In this document: positions 52,580-60,740 of the stretch, one piece after another
How the letters are laid out: every line of letters starts with the position of its first letter
How positions within the stretch are numbered: the first letter of the stretch is position 1
Assembly (NCBI GenBank): GCA_041658955.1
Contig: JBAZZE010000003.1
Span: 4,556 to 68,555 of the forward strand
Direction of reading: 5' to 3'
DNA: 64,000 nucleotides
Source of the DNA: UBA2283 sp041658955
GTDB lineage: Bacteria > Patescibacteriota > Microgenomatia > UBA12405
Notes under the pieces: model-generated
What the model saw: only the letters and a program-made list of their open reading frames with translations
The model's database searches: none
Told to the model about the DNA's origin: nothing
Position numbers and translations under genes: made by a program

Positions 52580-52837
52580 TTATTCCGTTTGAATCCCCAA
52601 CAGCCAGAGTACGGCTTCTTTGCGGTAACGGCGATCACCGCGGGCGTTGATGCGGATGGCGGGCAATTTGCCACGCTTACCCCAACGCTTGATGGTCAAC
52701 TTTGATACACGGAGTAGGTCGGCAACTTCAGCGACGGTTAGAAGGTCGGGGAGGTTATCGATACTAACTCCATTAATTTTTTTTGGAGCAGGATTTTGTT
52801 TCACAAGTTTGTCTTGTGATGGGGTTTGATCTTCCAT
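52580..52837 (-). CDS. Excisionase/MerR-like helix-turn-helix protein
   Basis: 85 residues. The C-terminal half is a HTH_17-type winged helix (LLTVAEVADLLRVSKLTIKR, WGKRGKLPAIRINARGDRRY, RKEAVLWLLG), as in phage/plasmid excisionases and small regulators. The N-terminal ~25 residues are a basic linker. It has a Shine-Dalgarno (GAGGAG, 7-8 nt before ATG), unlike most genes here, and somewhat higher GC; a mobile origin is possible, but no integrase is nearby. Confidence 0.75.
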   Translation of the reverse strand: MEDQTPSQDKLVKQNPAPKKINGVSIDNLPDLLTVAEVADLLRVSKLTIKRWGKRGKLPAIRINARGDRRYRKEAVLWLLGIQTE

Positions 52838-53000
52838 TGGGTGGCTCCTCTTGTATCAATGTAATGGTTAACTGTATTCATTAAAACATATTGCATACTA
52901 GTAGGTCAATAATGAAAAAAATAAATTTGGGGATTATTTTATTAATGAATGGTAAATGGGGGTAAAAGGAAATTTTTTCCAAACAGAAGGAGGCTTAGTG

Positions 53001-53006
53001 TAGAAT
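53001..53006 (+). promoter_or_regulatory. -10 TAGAAT, leaderless start
   Basis: TAGAAT ends 6 nt before ATG 53013. Confidence 0.6.
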
Positions 53007-53012
53007 TATTTT

Positions 53013-54008
53013 ATGAGTGAATACAAAATAGCTTTCTTCGGTGTCAAAAGTTGGGAAAGAAAAATTATTGAAGAACAGATAATAAATCTAGATGCGACTG
53101 GGGTGGGAATTTTTGCGGATGAACTACATGAGAATATTGAGATGGCTAAGAAGTATGACATTGTCTCAGTGTTTGTCTATTCAAAACTAACAAAAGAAGT
53201 ATTGGATAAACTACCCAACTTGAAAATGATTGCAACCCGATCGACAGGGGTCGATCACATTGACTGTAGTGAATGTGATAAAAGAAAAATTGTGGTGAAG
53301 AATGTACCGACTTATGGATCAAATACCGTCGCTGAATACACTATCGCTTTACTGTTAGCGGTTGCCAAAAGAATTGTGCCAGCTCATCAGTCAGTGGAAG
53401 ATGCTGAGTTTAGTCCTGAAGGCCTGACCGGGCTTGATGTCTTTGGTAAGACTTTGGGGGTAATTGGAGCGGGTCGGATTGGTCAAAATGTGATTAAGAT
53501 CGCCAGAGGTTTGGGGATGAAAATTATTGCAGTGGAACGGACTCGGGATGAGAAGTTGGCCAAGAAACTGCATTTTAAATATGTGACCTTAGAAGAATGT
53601 TTGGCGCAATCAGATTTTCTAACTCTACACGTACCAGCGATTCCTGAGACAAGGCATATGATTAACCTGAAGAACATTAAGTTGATGAAAAAGGGTTCGG
53701 TGTTGATCAACACCTCTCGAGGTAAAGTAGTGAAGACTGAAGCGATTGTGTGGGCCTTGGCTAACAAGATTCTGTGGGGAGCCGGTCTTGATGTGACCGA
53801 GGATGAAGACTTGCTGGAAAGTGTAGCGATGGTGTCGAGCACTAAACCAACCAAAGATGATTTACAGGAAGTTTTGACTTTCCATTTATTACGCGATCGG
53901 GATGATGTGGTGTTTACTCCTCATAATGCTTTCAATACTCAAGAGGCGATTGGGCGAATTGTGGCGACGACAGTGGAAAACATTAGGGCTTTTGCTAAAG
54001 GTGAATAA
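53013..54008 (+). CDS. D-isomer-specific 2-hydroxyacid dehydrogenase
   Basis: 331 residues. NAD-binding motif LGVIGAGRIGQNVIKIARG near residue 150, substrate/catalytic Arg in NTSRGKVVKTEAI, Glu in GLDVTEDED and catalytic His in FTPHNAFNTQEA. It most resembles D-lactate dehydrogenase (LdhA) and would regenerate NAD+ by reducing pyruvate to D-lactate in fermentation. It precedes the manC-like gene, which has its own -10 box. The exact substrate is not proven by sequence. Confidence 0.88.
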   Translation: MSEYKIAFFGVKSWERKIIEEQIINLDATGVGIFADELHENIEMAKKYDIVSVFVYSKLTKEVLDKLPNLKMIATRSTGVDHIDCSECDKRKIVVKNVPTYGSNTVAEYTIALLLAVAKRIVPAHQSVEDAEFSPEGLTGLDVFGKTLGVIGAGRIGQNVIKIARGLGMKIIAVERTRDEKLAKKLHFKYVTLEECLAQSDFLTLHVPAIPETRHMINLKNIKLMKKGSVLINTSRGKVVKTEAIVWALANKILWGAGLDVTEDEDLLESVAMVSSTKPTKDDLQEVLTFHLLRDRDDVVFTPHNAFNTQEAIGRIVATTVENIRAFAKGE

Positions 54009-54013
54009 ATTTG

Positions 54014-54019
54014 TATAAT
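54014..54019 (+). promoter_or_regulatory. -10 TATAAT upstream of the manC-like gene
   Basis: TATAAT ends 10 nt before ATG 54030; a short AGGA lies between. Confidence 0.5.
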
Positions 54020-54029
54020 GTAGGAACCT

Positions 54030-55118
54030 ATGAAGTTTGTAATCATGGCCGGTGGTACCGGCAGCAAGCTCTGGCCAATTAGCCGAGCCAAAGACCCCAA
54101 GCAGTTTATAAAAATAGTAGGAGAAAAAACACTCTTCCAACTGACAGTAGAATCGCTTCTAAAGCGATACACTGTCCAAGATATTTTTGTATCGACGACC
54201 GAAGATTTGGTTCATTTTGTCGAAGATCAAACACCAAACATTCCCAAAGAAAATTATATTATCGAGCCGATGGCGAGAGATACTGGTCCGGCGTCGTGTT
54301 TTGCGATGGCAAAAGTGGCGGCTAAGTATCCCGATGAGGTGGTTTATTTTTATGTCCAGGCAGTGTGTACCCGAGAACCAGCTGAGAAATTTTTGGACAT
54401 GATTGAGGAAATGGAGAAGTTGGTAAACAAAGAAGGAAAGTTAGTTACTGGCACAATTTTGCCAAAATACATTGAGACAGGAAGTGATTTGATGAAGTTG
54501 GGTGATAAACAAGAATTGGGCAAGGGAATGAATGCTTATCAAATAAAAGAATTCATAAATGTAGTTAAGGAACGGATGACCATGGAGCAAGTGGGGGAGA
54601 TTGCCAGAAATAATACGGTAGGAACTCATACTAATCATTTGACTTGGAAGCCAAAATTATTTTTTGAGGCAGTAAAAAAATATCGACCAGATTGGTTGGC
54701 GGTAGTTGAGGAGCTCAAGGCGGTTTTTGGAAAAGAAAATGAAAAAGAATTGGTGGCAGAAATTTATGCTAAGTTTGAAAAAGGTCGAGTTGAACTGATG
54801 ACAACAGAATTAATTAAAGATGGGTTAATGATGGCAGTCGAATTGCCTTTTGATTGGGCGCATATCACCACTTGGGATGATGTTTATCGCTACCGACGAA
54901 GTCGGGGATTGCCAGAGATTGAGGGTAAGGTAATGGAACTAGAGAGTAATGAAAACTTGGTGTTATCAAACGGTAAAAAATTAATAGTGTTGGCCGGTAT
55001 GAATGAAATGGTGGTGGTGGAAACAGATGATGCCATCTATATATCACCACGATCAAAATCAAATAAGGTCAAAGATGTGACCGACAAGTTGGCAGAGACA
55101 AATCCGGAACTACTCTAA
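54030..55118 (+). CDS. Mannose-1-phosphate guanylyltransferase-like protein
   Basis: 362 residues. The N-terminal nucleotidyltransferase motif is VIMAGGTGSKLWPISRAKDP followed by KQF; the usual Arg (GTRLWP) is Lys here. Next come IEPMARDTGPASCFAMAKVA (family pattern for ManC) and VELPFDWAHITTWDDVYRYR, which normally precedes the end of the transferase domain. The position of the usual PADH motif reads YVQAVCTREP. The enzyme should make GDP-mannose for surface glycans, but the altered motifs leave activity uncertain. No C-terminal isomerase domain is present. Confidence 0.8.
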   Translation: MKFVIMAGGTGSKLWPISRAKDPKQFIKIVGEKTLFQLTVESLLKRYTVQDIFVSTTEDLVHFVEDQTPNIPKENYIIEPMARDTGPASCFAMAKVAAKYPDEVVYFYVQAVCTREPAEKFLDMIEEMEKLVNKEGKLVTGTILPKYIETGSDLMKLGDKQELGKGMNAYQIKEFINVVKERMTMEQVGEIARNNTVGTHTNHLTWKPKLFFEAVKKYRPDWLAVVEELKAVFGKENEKELVAEIYAKFEKGRVELMTTELIKDGLMMAVELPFDWAHITTWDDVYRYRRSRGLPEIEGKVMELESNENLVLSNGKKLIVLAGMNEMVVVETDDAIYISPRSKSNKVKDVTDKLAETNPELL

Positions 55119-55424
55119 CTATCTTGAGGGACTAAAATCGACATCAAGAACTGGGTCACCGGCACGATTTTTGAAGGTAAGAGAGATTTTTTCATCAACA
55201 TGAAGTGAGTGGCCACCAAAGTCACAAACCAATTTTCCATCAGCATCAAAGACTTGGACATCGGCTGGGATATTTATGAGAGAGGCTCGGCCAGTATCAG
55301 AGAGCTTAAAACCGGTGAGTGAGGCGTCTTGCCCTGGTTCATTCAGCTGGGGGAGCAGTCCATTTCGGACAGTCCCTAATGTGGTTGCTTGTTCGCCGCT
55401 ACGTAGAGATAATGTTGATGCCAT
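55119..55424 (-). CDS. Small protein of unknown function
   Basis: 101 residues. A beta-rich sequence (GFKLSDTGRASLINIPADVQ, VFDADGKLVCDFGGHSLHVD, ISLTFKNRAGDPVLDVDF) hints at a small immunoglobulin-like or C2-like fold. No signal or membrane helix. TATAAT ends 5 nt before ATG 55424, so it is leaderless. The stop adjoins the convergent manC-like gene. Confidence 0.6.
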   Translation of the reverse strand: MASTLSLRSGEQATTLGTVRNGLLPQLNEPGQDASLTGFKLSDTGRASLINIPADVQVFDADGKLVCDFGGHSLHVDEKISLTFKNRAGDPVLDVDFSPSR

Positions 55425-55429
55425 GGGAT

Positions 55430-55435
55430 ATTATA
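55430..55435 (-). promoter_or_regulatory. -10 TATAAT, leaderless start
   Basis: TATAAT ends 5 nt before ATG 55424. Confidence 0.55.
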
Positions 55436-55573
55436 ACATATTTATATCCTATAGTAAAATTTAGGTAGGAAATTGTGGCTAGTCTAGCTTCAGGGAAAAG
55501 TTTATAGGGGCGGGAACAAAGTTATTATAAACATAAAAAATAAGAAATCCATTGATTTGGTTTTACTTCTGCC

Positions 55574-55579
55574 TAGAAT
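55574..55579 (+). promoter_or_regulatory. -10 TAGAAT directly before pyrG
   Basis: TAGAAT ends 6 nt before ATG 55586. The intervening GGGAGG looks like a Shine-Dalgarno, but it would be at or before the transcript start. Confidence 0.55.
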
Positions 55580-55585
55580 GGGAGG

Positions 55586-57172
55586 ATGAAGTATATTTTT
55601 GTAGTTGGTGGAGTAGTTTCAGGTTTGGGAAAAGGAATCGTGGCATCTTCCATAGGAATGCTATTAAAGTCATGTGGCTACAAAGTGAACATGATTAAAA
55701 TAGACCCATATTTGAACGTCGATGCTGGAACGATGCGACCTCAGGAGCATGGAGAAACTTTTGTAACTGATGATGGTGGAGAAATTGATCAAGATCTGGG
55801 AAACTATGAACGGTTTTTGAACCAAAGTTTTTCTAAAGACAATAATATTACTTCTGGGAAAATCTATAAAACCATTATTGATAATGAACGGGCGTTTAAG
55901 TATGAGGGAAGAGATGTGGAGATGATCCCTGATGTCCCCAACGAAGTTAAAAGGCGATTTTATGAATTGGAAAAGGGTTATGATTTTGTGGTGGTGGAAG
56001 TCGGCGGGAGTACTGGAGATATTGAAAATCTGCCTTTTTTGTACGCAGCGAGAGAAGTTGGTCGAGAGCGAAAGGCGATGTATGTGATGGTGTCGTATGT
56101 GCCGTTTTTGAAAAATATTGGAGAACTAAAAACTAAACCAACTCAGCAAGCAATATCTGAACTGCGGTCGACAGGAATTACTCCGGATATTTTGATTACT
56201 AGAAGTGAAATTGGATTGGATGCTCCGAGAAGAGAGACCTTGGCACGAAGATGTTTTCTGGAAGATGACGCTATTTTTGATGATGCGGATTGTGACTCAA
56301 TTTATAGAGTACCAATGGTTCTGGAAAAACAGGGAATCCTTAAAAAGATTTTTAAAGTATTTAAGATTAGAGGTAAAAGTGCTGAGCTAAAAGAATGGAA
56401 AAAAATATTGAAGAAAAAAACCAAGACGGTCAAGATTGCTCTAGTAGGAAAATATGTCAATCACGGTGGAGGAAAACACGCTGATGTTTATGTGTCGGTG
56501 ATGGAAGCCTTAAAACACGGAGCCATAGCGAATGGGGTTGATCTACAAGTCGATTCGATAGATGCGAATGACCTTGATGTAAAAGAACTGAAAAAATATA
56601 AAGGGATTGTGGTGCCTCAAGGATGGGGAAGTCGGGGAGCGGAGGGGATTATTCGAGCGGTCACAGTAGCCAGAGAAAATAAAATACCTTACTTGGGGTT
56701 ATGTTATGGAATGCAGATGGCGGTGATTGAATTTTCTCGAAATGTATTGGGTCTAAAAGATGCCAACTCTGAGGAAGTAGATAGTAAGACCAAAAATCCG
56801 GTAGTACATGTAATGCCGGATCAGAAAAAATATTTGGAAGCGCATCAGTACGGAGGCACCATTCGACTTGGGAGTTGGAAATGTAAATTAGTAGAAGGGA
56901 CAAAACTTCAAAAAATCTATGGTGTGGGTGAAGTTGGGGAACGACACCGACATCGCTATGAGGTAAATAATGACTATCGGGAGAAGTTAGAAAAAGCGGG
57001 GATGAAGATTAGTGGAACGAGTCCAGATGGTCACTTGGTAGAAGCAATAGAATTACTCAATCATCCATTTTTCGTGGCAACGCAGTTTCATCCGGAATAT
57101 AAGTCCCGACCGCTGGATCCACATCCAATCTTTGCGGAGTTTGTAAAACAAGTAAAAGCTAGAAGAGGGTGA
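55586..57172 (+). CDS. pyrG: CTP synthase
   Basis: 528 residues, close to the usual length. The N-terminal synthase domain starts with FVVGGVVSGLGKGIVASSIG and has the UTP/ATP site DPYLNVDAGTMRPQEHGE. The C-terminal glutaminase has nucleophile Cys in LGLCYGMQMAV and the His/Glu pair in TQFHPEYKSRP. It converts UTP to CTP with glutamine and ATP. The last step of pyrimidine nucleotide synthesis is kept even though no other pyr gene is in the window. A TATA inverted repeat (GTTTATA...TATAAAC) lies ~80 nt upstream. Confidence 0.96.
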   Translation: MKYIFVVGGVVSGLGKGIVASSIGMLLKSCGYKVNMIKIDPYLNVDAGTMRPQEHGETFVTDDGGEIDQDLGNYERFLNQSFSKDNNITSGKIYKTIIDNERAFKYEGRDVEMIPDVPNEVKRRFYELEKGYDFVVVEVGGSTGDIENLPFLYAAREVGRERKAMYVMVSYVPFLKNIGELKTKPTQQAISELRSTGITPDILITRSEIGLDAPRRETLARRCFLEDDAIFDDADCDSIYRVPMVLEKQGILKKIFKVFKIRGKSAELKEWKKILKKKTKTVKIALVGKYVNHGGGKHADVYVSVMEALKHGAIANGVDLQVDSIDANDLDVKELKKYKGIVVPQGWGSRGAEGIIRAVTVARENKIPYLGLCYGMQMAVIEFSRNVLGLKDANSEEVDSKTKNPVVHVMPDQKKYLEAHQYGGTIRLGSWKCKLVEGTKLQKIYGVGEVGERHRHRYEVNNDYREKLEKAGMKISGTSPDGHLVEAIELLNHPFFVATQFHPEYKSRPLDPHPIFAEFVKQVKARRG

Positions 57173-57180
57173 TGCAATTC

Positions 57181-58068
57181 TTAGCTGCTAAGGTAATCTA
57201 ATTTGGAGAAATCTTTATAAAGTGACTTAAATTTAGGATCTTTATCGTGTATGTTGGTTATTACTAGATAACGTGACCAACTCATTGGCAAATCTTCTTT
57301 GAAAACAACATAAGCAGAAATATGTAGAATTATTGCTATTATTTTATTATTTTTAACTTTTTCCCAAAGATTTTTGTTTGAGTCTACAAATTTTCTAAGT
57401 TCATCTGATAAAAATTCATTTACAGTGTTTTCATTTGGTGTTTTTATATTTTTCGAACCATTTGTAAATGCTCTCGTAATTGAAATAGCGATGATACCTC
57501 GCGATTTTTTGTGAATATAAAGCGTTTTAACTAACTGATTTTTAGCATCATTAATAGCGCGATCCAATCCATTGTTTGAAAATATTCTTTTACACTCTAT
57601 GCAGTAGGATTTTCCGTTGGCTTGCACGACTATATCTGGATTGGGGTCATAAAGTTTGCAGTAAAAACCTCGACTTTCCATGTCTGCGAGTAGGCTTAGT
57701 TCAAATAAAGCGTTTCTTGGTTGATTATTTTTATTATTTTCTTCAGTTGGAAGTAGTGGACCTGATAATAATATTTCAAACTTACTTTTCAAAATTCTAC
57801 CGTCTTGTCTATTGGGGTTAATATTTTTCAGAATATTGTCCAATTCCATAATTTCGTTAAGTGAGTAGTAAACTTCATTCTTTTCGCTGTTTTCCAATAA
57901 GTATCGTTTTTTTAACTCGGGACTATTCGCTAGTTTGATCAGATTTTCAAGGTGTCCATACGCAAGGTGAACTCTATCAGCTCGGTTAATTTGAATGCCG
58001 AGCTGTAATAAAAGTTTGTCAAGTATATCTCGTCCGACTAATAGTTCTTCGTAACTTTTTATTATCAT
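57181..58068 (-). CDS. PD-(D/E)XK nuclease-like protein
   Basis: 295 residues, more AT-rich and Asn/Lys-rich than its neighbours. The core at about residues 120-165 has ALFELSLLADMESRGF (helix with Glu), then YDPNPDIVVQANG and CIECKRIFS, matching the E-PD-x(n)-ExK active site of restriction-endonuclease-like nucleases. N-terminal and C-terminal parts are helical and unassigned. It is a lone gene with no methylase or toxin partner, so a restriction or defence role is possible but unsupported by context. TATAAT (58080-58085) lies 11 nt before the ATG. Confidence 0.65.
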   Translation of the reverse strand: MIIKSYEELLVGRDILDKLLLQLGIQINRADRVHLAYGHLENLIKLANSPELKKRYLLENSEKNEVYYSLNEIMELDNILKNINPNRQDGRILKSKFEILLSGPLLPTEENNKNNQPRNALFELSLLADMESRGFYCKLYDPNPDIVVQANGKSYCIECKRIFSNNGLDRAINDAKNQLVKTLYIHKKSRGIIAISITRAFTNGSKNIKTPNENTVNEFLSDELRKFVDSNKNLWEKVKNNKIIAIILHISAYVVFKEDLPMSWSRYLVITNIHDKDPKFKSLYKDFSKLDYLSS

Positions 58069-58086
58069 AAAAATAGTGAATTATAC

Positions 58087-58112
58087 AAAAATCCCCCGCC
58101 GGAGCGGGGGAT
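58087..58112 (-). terminator. Rho-independent terminator of rplJL
   Basis: On the minus strand, ATCCCCCGC-TCCG-GCGGGGGAT is followed by TTTTT. It lies ~25 nt after the rplL stop, and its T-run abuts the next gene's -10 box. Confidence 0.88.
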
Positions 58113-58135
58113 TGAAGTTTTAAGATTAGATAATC

Positions 58136-58519
58136 TTATTTGAGTTCGACAGTTGCGCCTGCAGCTTCGAGTTTAGTCTTAGCATCAGCAGCAGCGTCTT
58201 TCTTCATGGTACCCATGTCTGCGGGAGCAGCATCGACCATGTCTTTAGCTTCTTTGAGTCCGAGTTCTGGTTTGAATTCGCGGACTACTTTGATAACAGC
58301 GATTTTGTTAGTACCAGCATTGGTGATAACAACATCGAATTCGGTCTTCTCTTCAGCAGCAGGAGCGGCTGCACCAGCAGCGGCACCAGCAGCAGGAGCT
58401 GCGGCCATAGCGACGGCTTTAACGTCGAATTTTTCTTCTAAAGCTTTGACCAGTTCGGATAATTCCATTACTGAAAGTTCAGCAATTTGGTCGAGAATTT
58501 TGGTTAATTTTGCGTCCAT
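58136..58519 (-). CDS. rplL: Ribosomal protein bL12 (L7/L12)
   Basis: 127 residues. N-terminal dimerisation helix (LDQIAELSVMELSELVKALE), Ala-rich hinge (MAAAPAAGAAAGAAAPAAEE) and the conserved C-terminal factor-binding domain (FDVVITNAGTNKIAVIKVVR, GLKEAKDMVDAAPADM). It forms the ribosome stalk that recruits elongation factors. The gene follows rplJ after 30 nt and ends with a strong terminator. The stalk pair is transcribed from an L10-type leader upstream. Confidence 0.96.
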   Translation of the reverse strand: MDAKLTKILDQIAELSVMELSELVKALEEKFDVKAVAMAAAPAAGAAAGAAAPAAEEKTEFDVVITNAGTNKIAVIKVVREFKPELGLKEAKDMVDAAPADMGTMKKDAAADAKTKLEAAGATVELK

Positions 58520-58549
58520 TTTTTTTATTAATTAATAAATGATTAATAA

Positions 58550-59065
58550 CTATTTTTTATCAGCTATAGCCTTGAGGGTCATAACTAATTGAGTTTGGTT
58601 GTAGCGCATAGCATAGACCATTCTCTCGAGAGGATTTCGAAGTCCACCAACGAGCTGAGCTAGTAAAGTGGATTTTGAAGGAAGGGAGATGAACTTTTTA
58701 AGATCATCGACAGAAAGAAGTTTGCCTTGGTAGATACCATATTTGAAGAAAGTTTTTTCAGAACTCTTGTTGACAGCATCAATCTCTTTTAGGGGAGCGA
58801 TCTCATCATCATTGCTATAGGCAATAGCGGTTGGTCCGACTAATTCTTCAGGAAGGGCAATACCCATTTTAAGAAGAGCACGGAAAATAAGGGAGTTTTT
58901 GGTGACTTCGAGGGCTCCACCATTCTCACGGACCTTGTCGCGAAGAGCGACGACACCGGCAGCGTTTAAACCTTGGTATTGGACGAGAGCGGCTGATTTG
59001 GCGCTATTAAGCTTAACGACGACTTCGTCGACCTTGGCGATTTTGTTGGTTTTGGCTTTTGACAT
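58550..59065 (-). CDS. rplJ: Ribosomal protein uL10
   Basis: 171 residues, normal length. Typical N-terminal region (SAALVQYQGLNAAGVVALRD; VRENGGALEVTKNSLIFRAL), then GPTAIAYSNDD, and the C-terminal helix that binds L12 dimers (LERMVYAMRYNQTQLVMTLK). uL10 anchors the stalk to 23S rRNA and, in many bacteria, represses its own mRNA by binding the leader. The L10-like leader and an attenuator hairpin lie directly upstream. Confidence 0.95.
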   Translation of the reverse strand: MSKAKTNKIAKVDEVVVKLNSAKSAALVQYQGLNAAGVVALRDKVRENGGALEVTKNSLIFRALLKMGIALPEELVGPTAIAYSNDDEIAPLKEIDAVNKSSEKTFFKYGIYQGKLLSVDDLKKFISLPSKSTLLAQLVGGLRNPLERMVYAMRYNQTQLVMTLKAIADKK

Positions 59066-59074
59066 ATTTTGAAT

Positions 59075-59102
59075 AAAAAAAAGCTCACCGATGAGGTGAG
59101 GC
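59075..59102 (-). terminator. Attenuator hairpin just before rplJ
   Basis: On the minus strand, CTCACC-TCATC-GGTGAG is followed by eight T, and ATG 59065 follows 9 nt later. It can end transcription before rplJ when the L10 leader fold allows it. Confidence 0.7.
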
Positions 59103-59183
59103 TAGATAAAAGTATCTAAATTTGGCCTCGGCGGGAATTACTATTCAGATAGACTGAACAAACCTGCTGTCTTCGGTAGAACA
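59103..59183 (-). ncRNA. L10-type ribosomal protein leader
   Basis: It contains CCGAAGACAGCAGG (59163-59176) and CCCGCCGAGGCC (59124-59135), the two conserved strands of bacterial L10 leaders that uL10 binds. Promoter TACAAT is at 59190-59195, giving a ~115-nt leader with the attenuator at its end. Confidence 0.75.
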
Positions 59184-59189
59184 AGGGAT

Positions 59190-59195
59190 ATTGTA
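59190..59195 (-). promoter_or_regulatory. -10 TACAAT of the rplJL operon
   Basis: TACAAT begins the long leader; no good -35 is visible. It is one of the few non-leaderless transcripts here. Confidence 0.5.
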
Positions 59196-59221
59196 ACAGA
59201 AAAAAAACAAAAGAATAGGGG

Positions 59222-59515
59222 TTACTGACTTTTTGGGCGTGATATGTCGGCTAACTCACTAGCCAACTCGTCAAATGAGATTGATCTTCTTTTGACTACA
59301 CTACCGGCTACCCGTCCGCCATCAGCAGTAAATAATGCTCCAACTCCGGTACTTTCGTCGATTAGTGTGTACGAGCCGTTTTCATGAGTGAGTCTAGAGA
59401 CAATTCCAGCAACTTGGCCGTCGACCATAGTTACTTGATAATCTAATTTTCCGGTGTCATAAGGACCGTTGTTAACATTACCGCCGGGTAGAATTAAGAC
59501 GTTTTTTCCTGCCAT
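59222..59515 (-). CDS. Small protein of unknown function
   Basis: 97 residues. An Asn/Gly-rich N-terminus (NVLILPGGNVNNGPYDTGKL) is followed by a beta-rich part (YQVTMVDGQVAGIVSRLTHE, YTLIDESTGVGALFTADGG) and a helical end. No known domain, no signal. TATAAT ends 5 nt before ATG 59515. In size and beta-rich character it resembles the other small orphan proteins at 55119-55424 and 35426-35656. Confidence 0.6.
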   Translation of the reverse strand: MAGKNVLILPGGNVNNGPYDTGKLDYQVTMVDGQVAGIVSRLTHENGSYTLIDESTGVGALFTADGGRVAGSVVKRRSISFDELASELADISRPKSQ

Positions 59516-59520
59516 GGGGT

Positions 59521-59526
59521 ATTATA
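59521..59526 (-). promoter_or_regulatory. -10 TATAAT, leaderless start
   Basis: TATAAT ends 5 nt before ATG 59515. Confidence 0.55.
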
Positions 59527-59674
59527 ATTCTAAGAGTGGTTTAAGTCAAGTTATCTCAATAGTTAGGTATATTTTATATATTAGTAAGAAGATCGTTTGG
59601 CTAATTCTAAACGTAAACTGGCGATTCTGAATGAGTTGTAGTGATTTCTAAATAAGTGATTGGGTATTAGGTAG

Positions 59675-59680
59675 TAAAAT
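59675..59680 (+). promoter_or_regulatory. -10 TAAAAT before a GTG start
   Basis: TAAAAT ends 5 nt before GTG 59686, giving a probable leaderless GTG start. Confidence 0.5.
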
Positions 59681-59685
59681 AAGGA

Positions 59686-60711
59686 GTGAGTAAATGGGTA
59701 GCTTTGATACTAATAATAATTGGGCTGTTGGTGGGTGGGTACTTTTTCTATAATAGCCGGACAAAAATAATTGATCCAAAAGGAATTGGCGGTGTTAGTC
59801 AAAATCTTTTTTTAGAAAAATATGACTTTGATAGCCTCCGAAAACGGGTTCCAGTAGCCTCAGAAATTCAGATACTAGGTCCGATAAAAGAAATAGAAGA
59901 CCGGCGAGCAAATCTAGATATCAAAGAAAAATATACCTTTACTACCCGAGAGATTAGCTTTGAAAGTGAGGGAAAGAAAATATCAGGGATGATCAACTAT
60001 ATGCCAGAGCGGAGTAGCTTGAGTCCAGTGATAATAATGGTACGAGGGTACGCTGAAAAGATAGGATATTATCCTGGTTCGGGTAGCTGGCGGATGGCCG
60101 ATGAGCTAGCCAAACAGGGTTATGTGACCATTAGCTTGGATTTTTTGGGTTATGCCAATAGTGAGGGTGAATCAACAGATATGTTGGAAGCTAGATTTCA
60201 TAAAGTAGTTGAGGTACTGGATCTACTAGAGTCGGTTAAGAGAATTCCTTGGGTTGATAAAAACCGAATTGGATTTTGGGCGCATAGTAATGGTGGTCAA
60301 ATTGTGATGTCAGTATTGGAAGTGACTGGGGAGAGGTACCCCACAGTCATGTGGGCGCCAATGACCCAGTCGTTTCCCGATAGTGTTCTGTCAACCATTG
60401 ATGAGGGAAGTCCAGTAAAGGATGCAATTGATGAGTTTCAAAAACATTATGATGCACGGAGATACGCATTTGATAGTTATTACCAATGGATAAATTCCCC
60501 GGTAATTATAATGCAGGGAACTAAGGATGAATGGGTGGAGGTTAGCTGGCAAGAGGGGGTGGTGAATAAACTTAAAAACCTTGGAAAAGAAGCGGAATTA
60601 GTGATCTACCCTGGGGCCGATCATAACCTCAAAAACACAGCCGAAAAAGCTTGGGAAAGTGCCGTTGGAAAAAGTATCGACTTTTATGCGGAAAATATGA
60701 AAAACAGGTGA
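59686..60711 (+). CDS. Membrane-anchored alpha/beta hydrolase
   Basis: 341 residues. The N-terminal membrane helix (WVALILIIIGLLVGGYFFY) is followed by an alpha/beta hydrolase with nucleophile Ser in FWAHSNGGQIVMS, Asp in MQGTKDEWVEVSW and His in YPGADHNLKN, and the oxyanion segment MVRGYAEKIGYYPG. It is likely an extracytoplasmic esterase or peptidase of the S9-like group; the substrate is unknown. Start GTG 59686 is chosen because the -10 box lies 5 nt upstream and the hydrophobic helix begins at once. Confidence 0.88.
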   Translation: MSKWVALILIIIGLLVGGYFFYNSRTKIIDPKGIGGVSQNLFLEKYDFDSLRKRVPVASEIQILGPIKEIEDRRANLDIKEKYTFTTREISFESEGKKISGMINYMPERSSLSPVIIMVRGYAEKIGYYPGSGSWRMADELAKQGYVTISLDFLGYANSEGESTDMLEARFHKVVEVLDLLESVKRIPWVDKNRIGFWAHSNGGQIVMSVLEVTGERYPTVMWAPMTQSFPDSVLSTIDEGSPVKDAIDEFQKHYDARRYAFDSYYQWINSPVIIMQGTKDEWVEVSWQEGVVNKLKNLGKEAELVIYPGADHNLKNTAEKAWESAVGKSIDFYAENMKNR

Positions 60712-60717
60712 TATAAT
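60712..60717 (+). promoter_or_regulatory. -10 TATAAT with a short hairpin leader
   Basis: TATAAT lies 23 nt before ATG 60741; the leader forms GGTTA...TAACC just before the ATG and has no Shine-Dalgarno. Confidence 0.45.
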
Positions 60718-60740
60718 TACGGGTTATTTTCGAAGTAACC

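Noticed and set aside
52580..52837. Prophage or integrative element marked by the excisionase-like gene
   Set aside because: No integrase, attachment repeats or phage genes are nearby; a lone small HTH protein is not enough.
58140..58535. A 131-codon frame antisense to rplL
   Set aside because: It exists because the Ala-rich hinge of L7/L12 reads openly on the other strand; rplL is certain.
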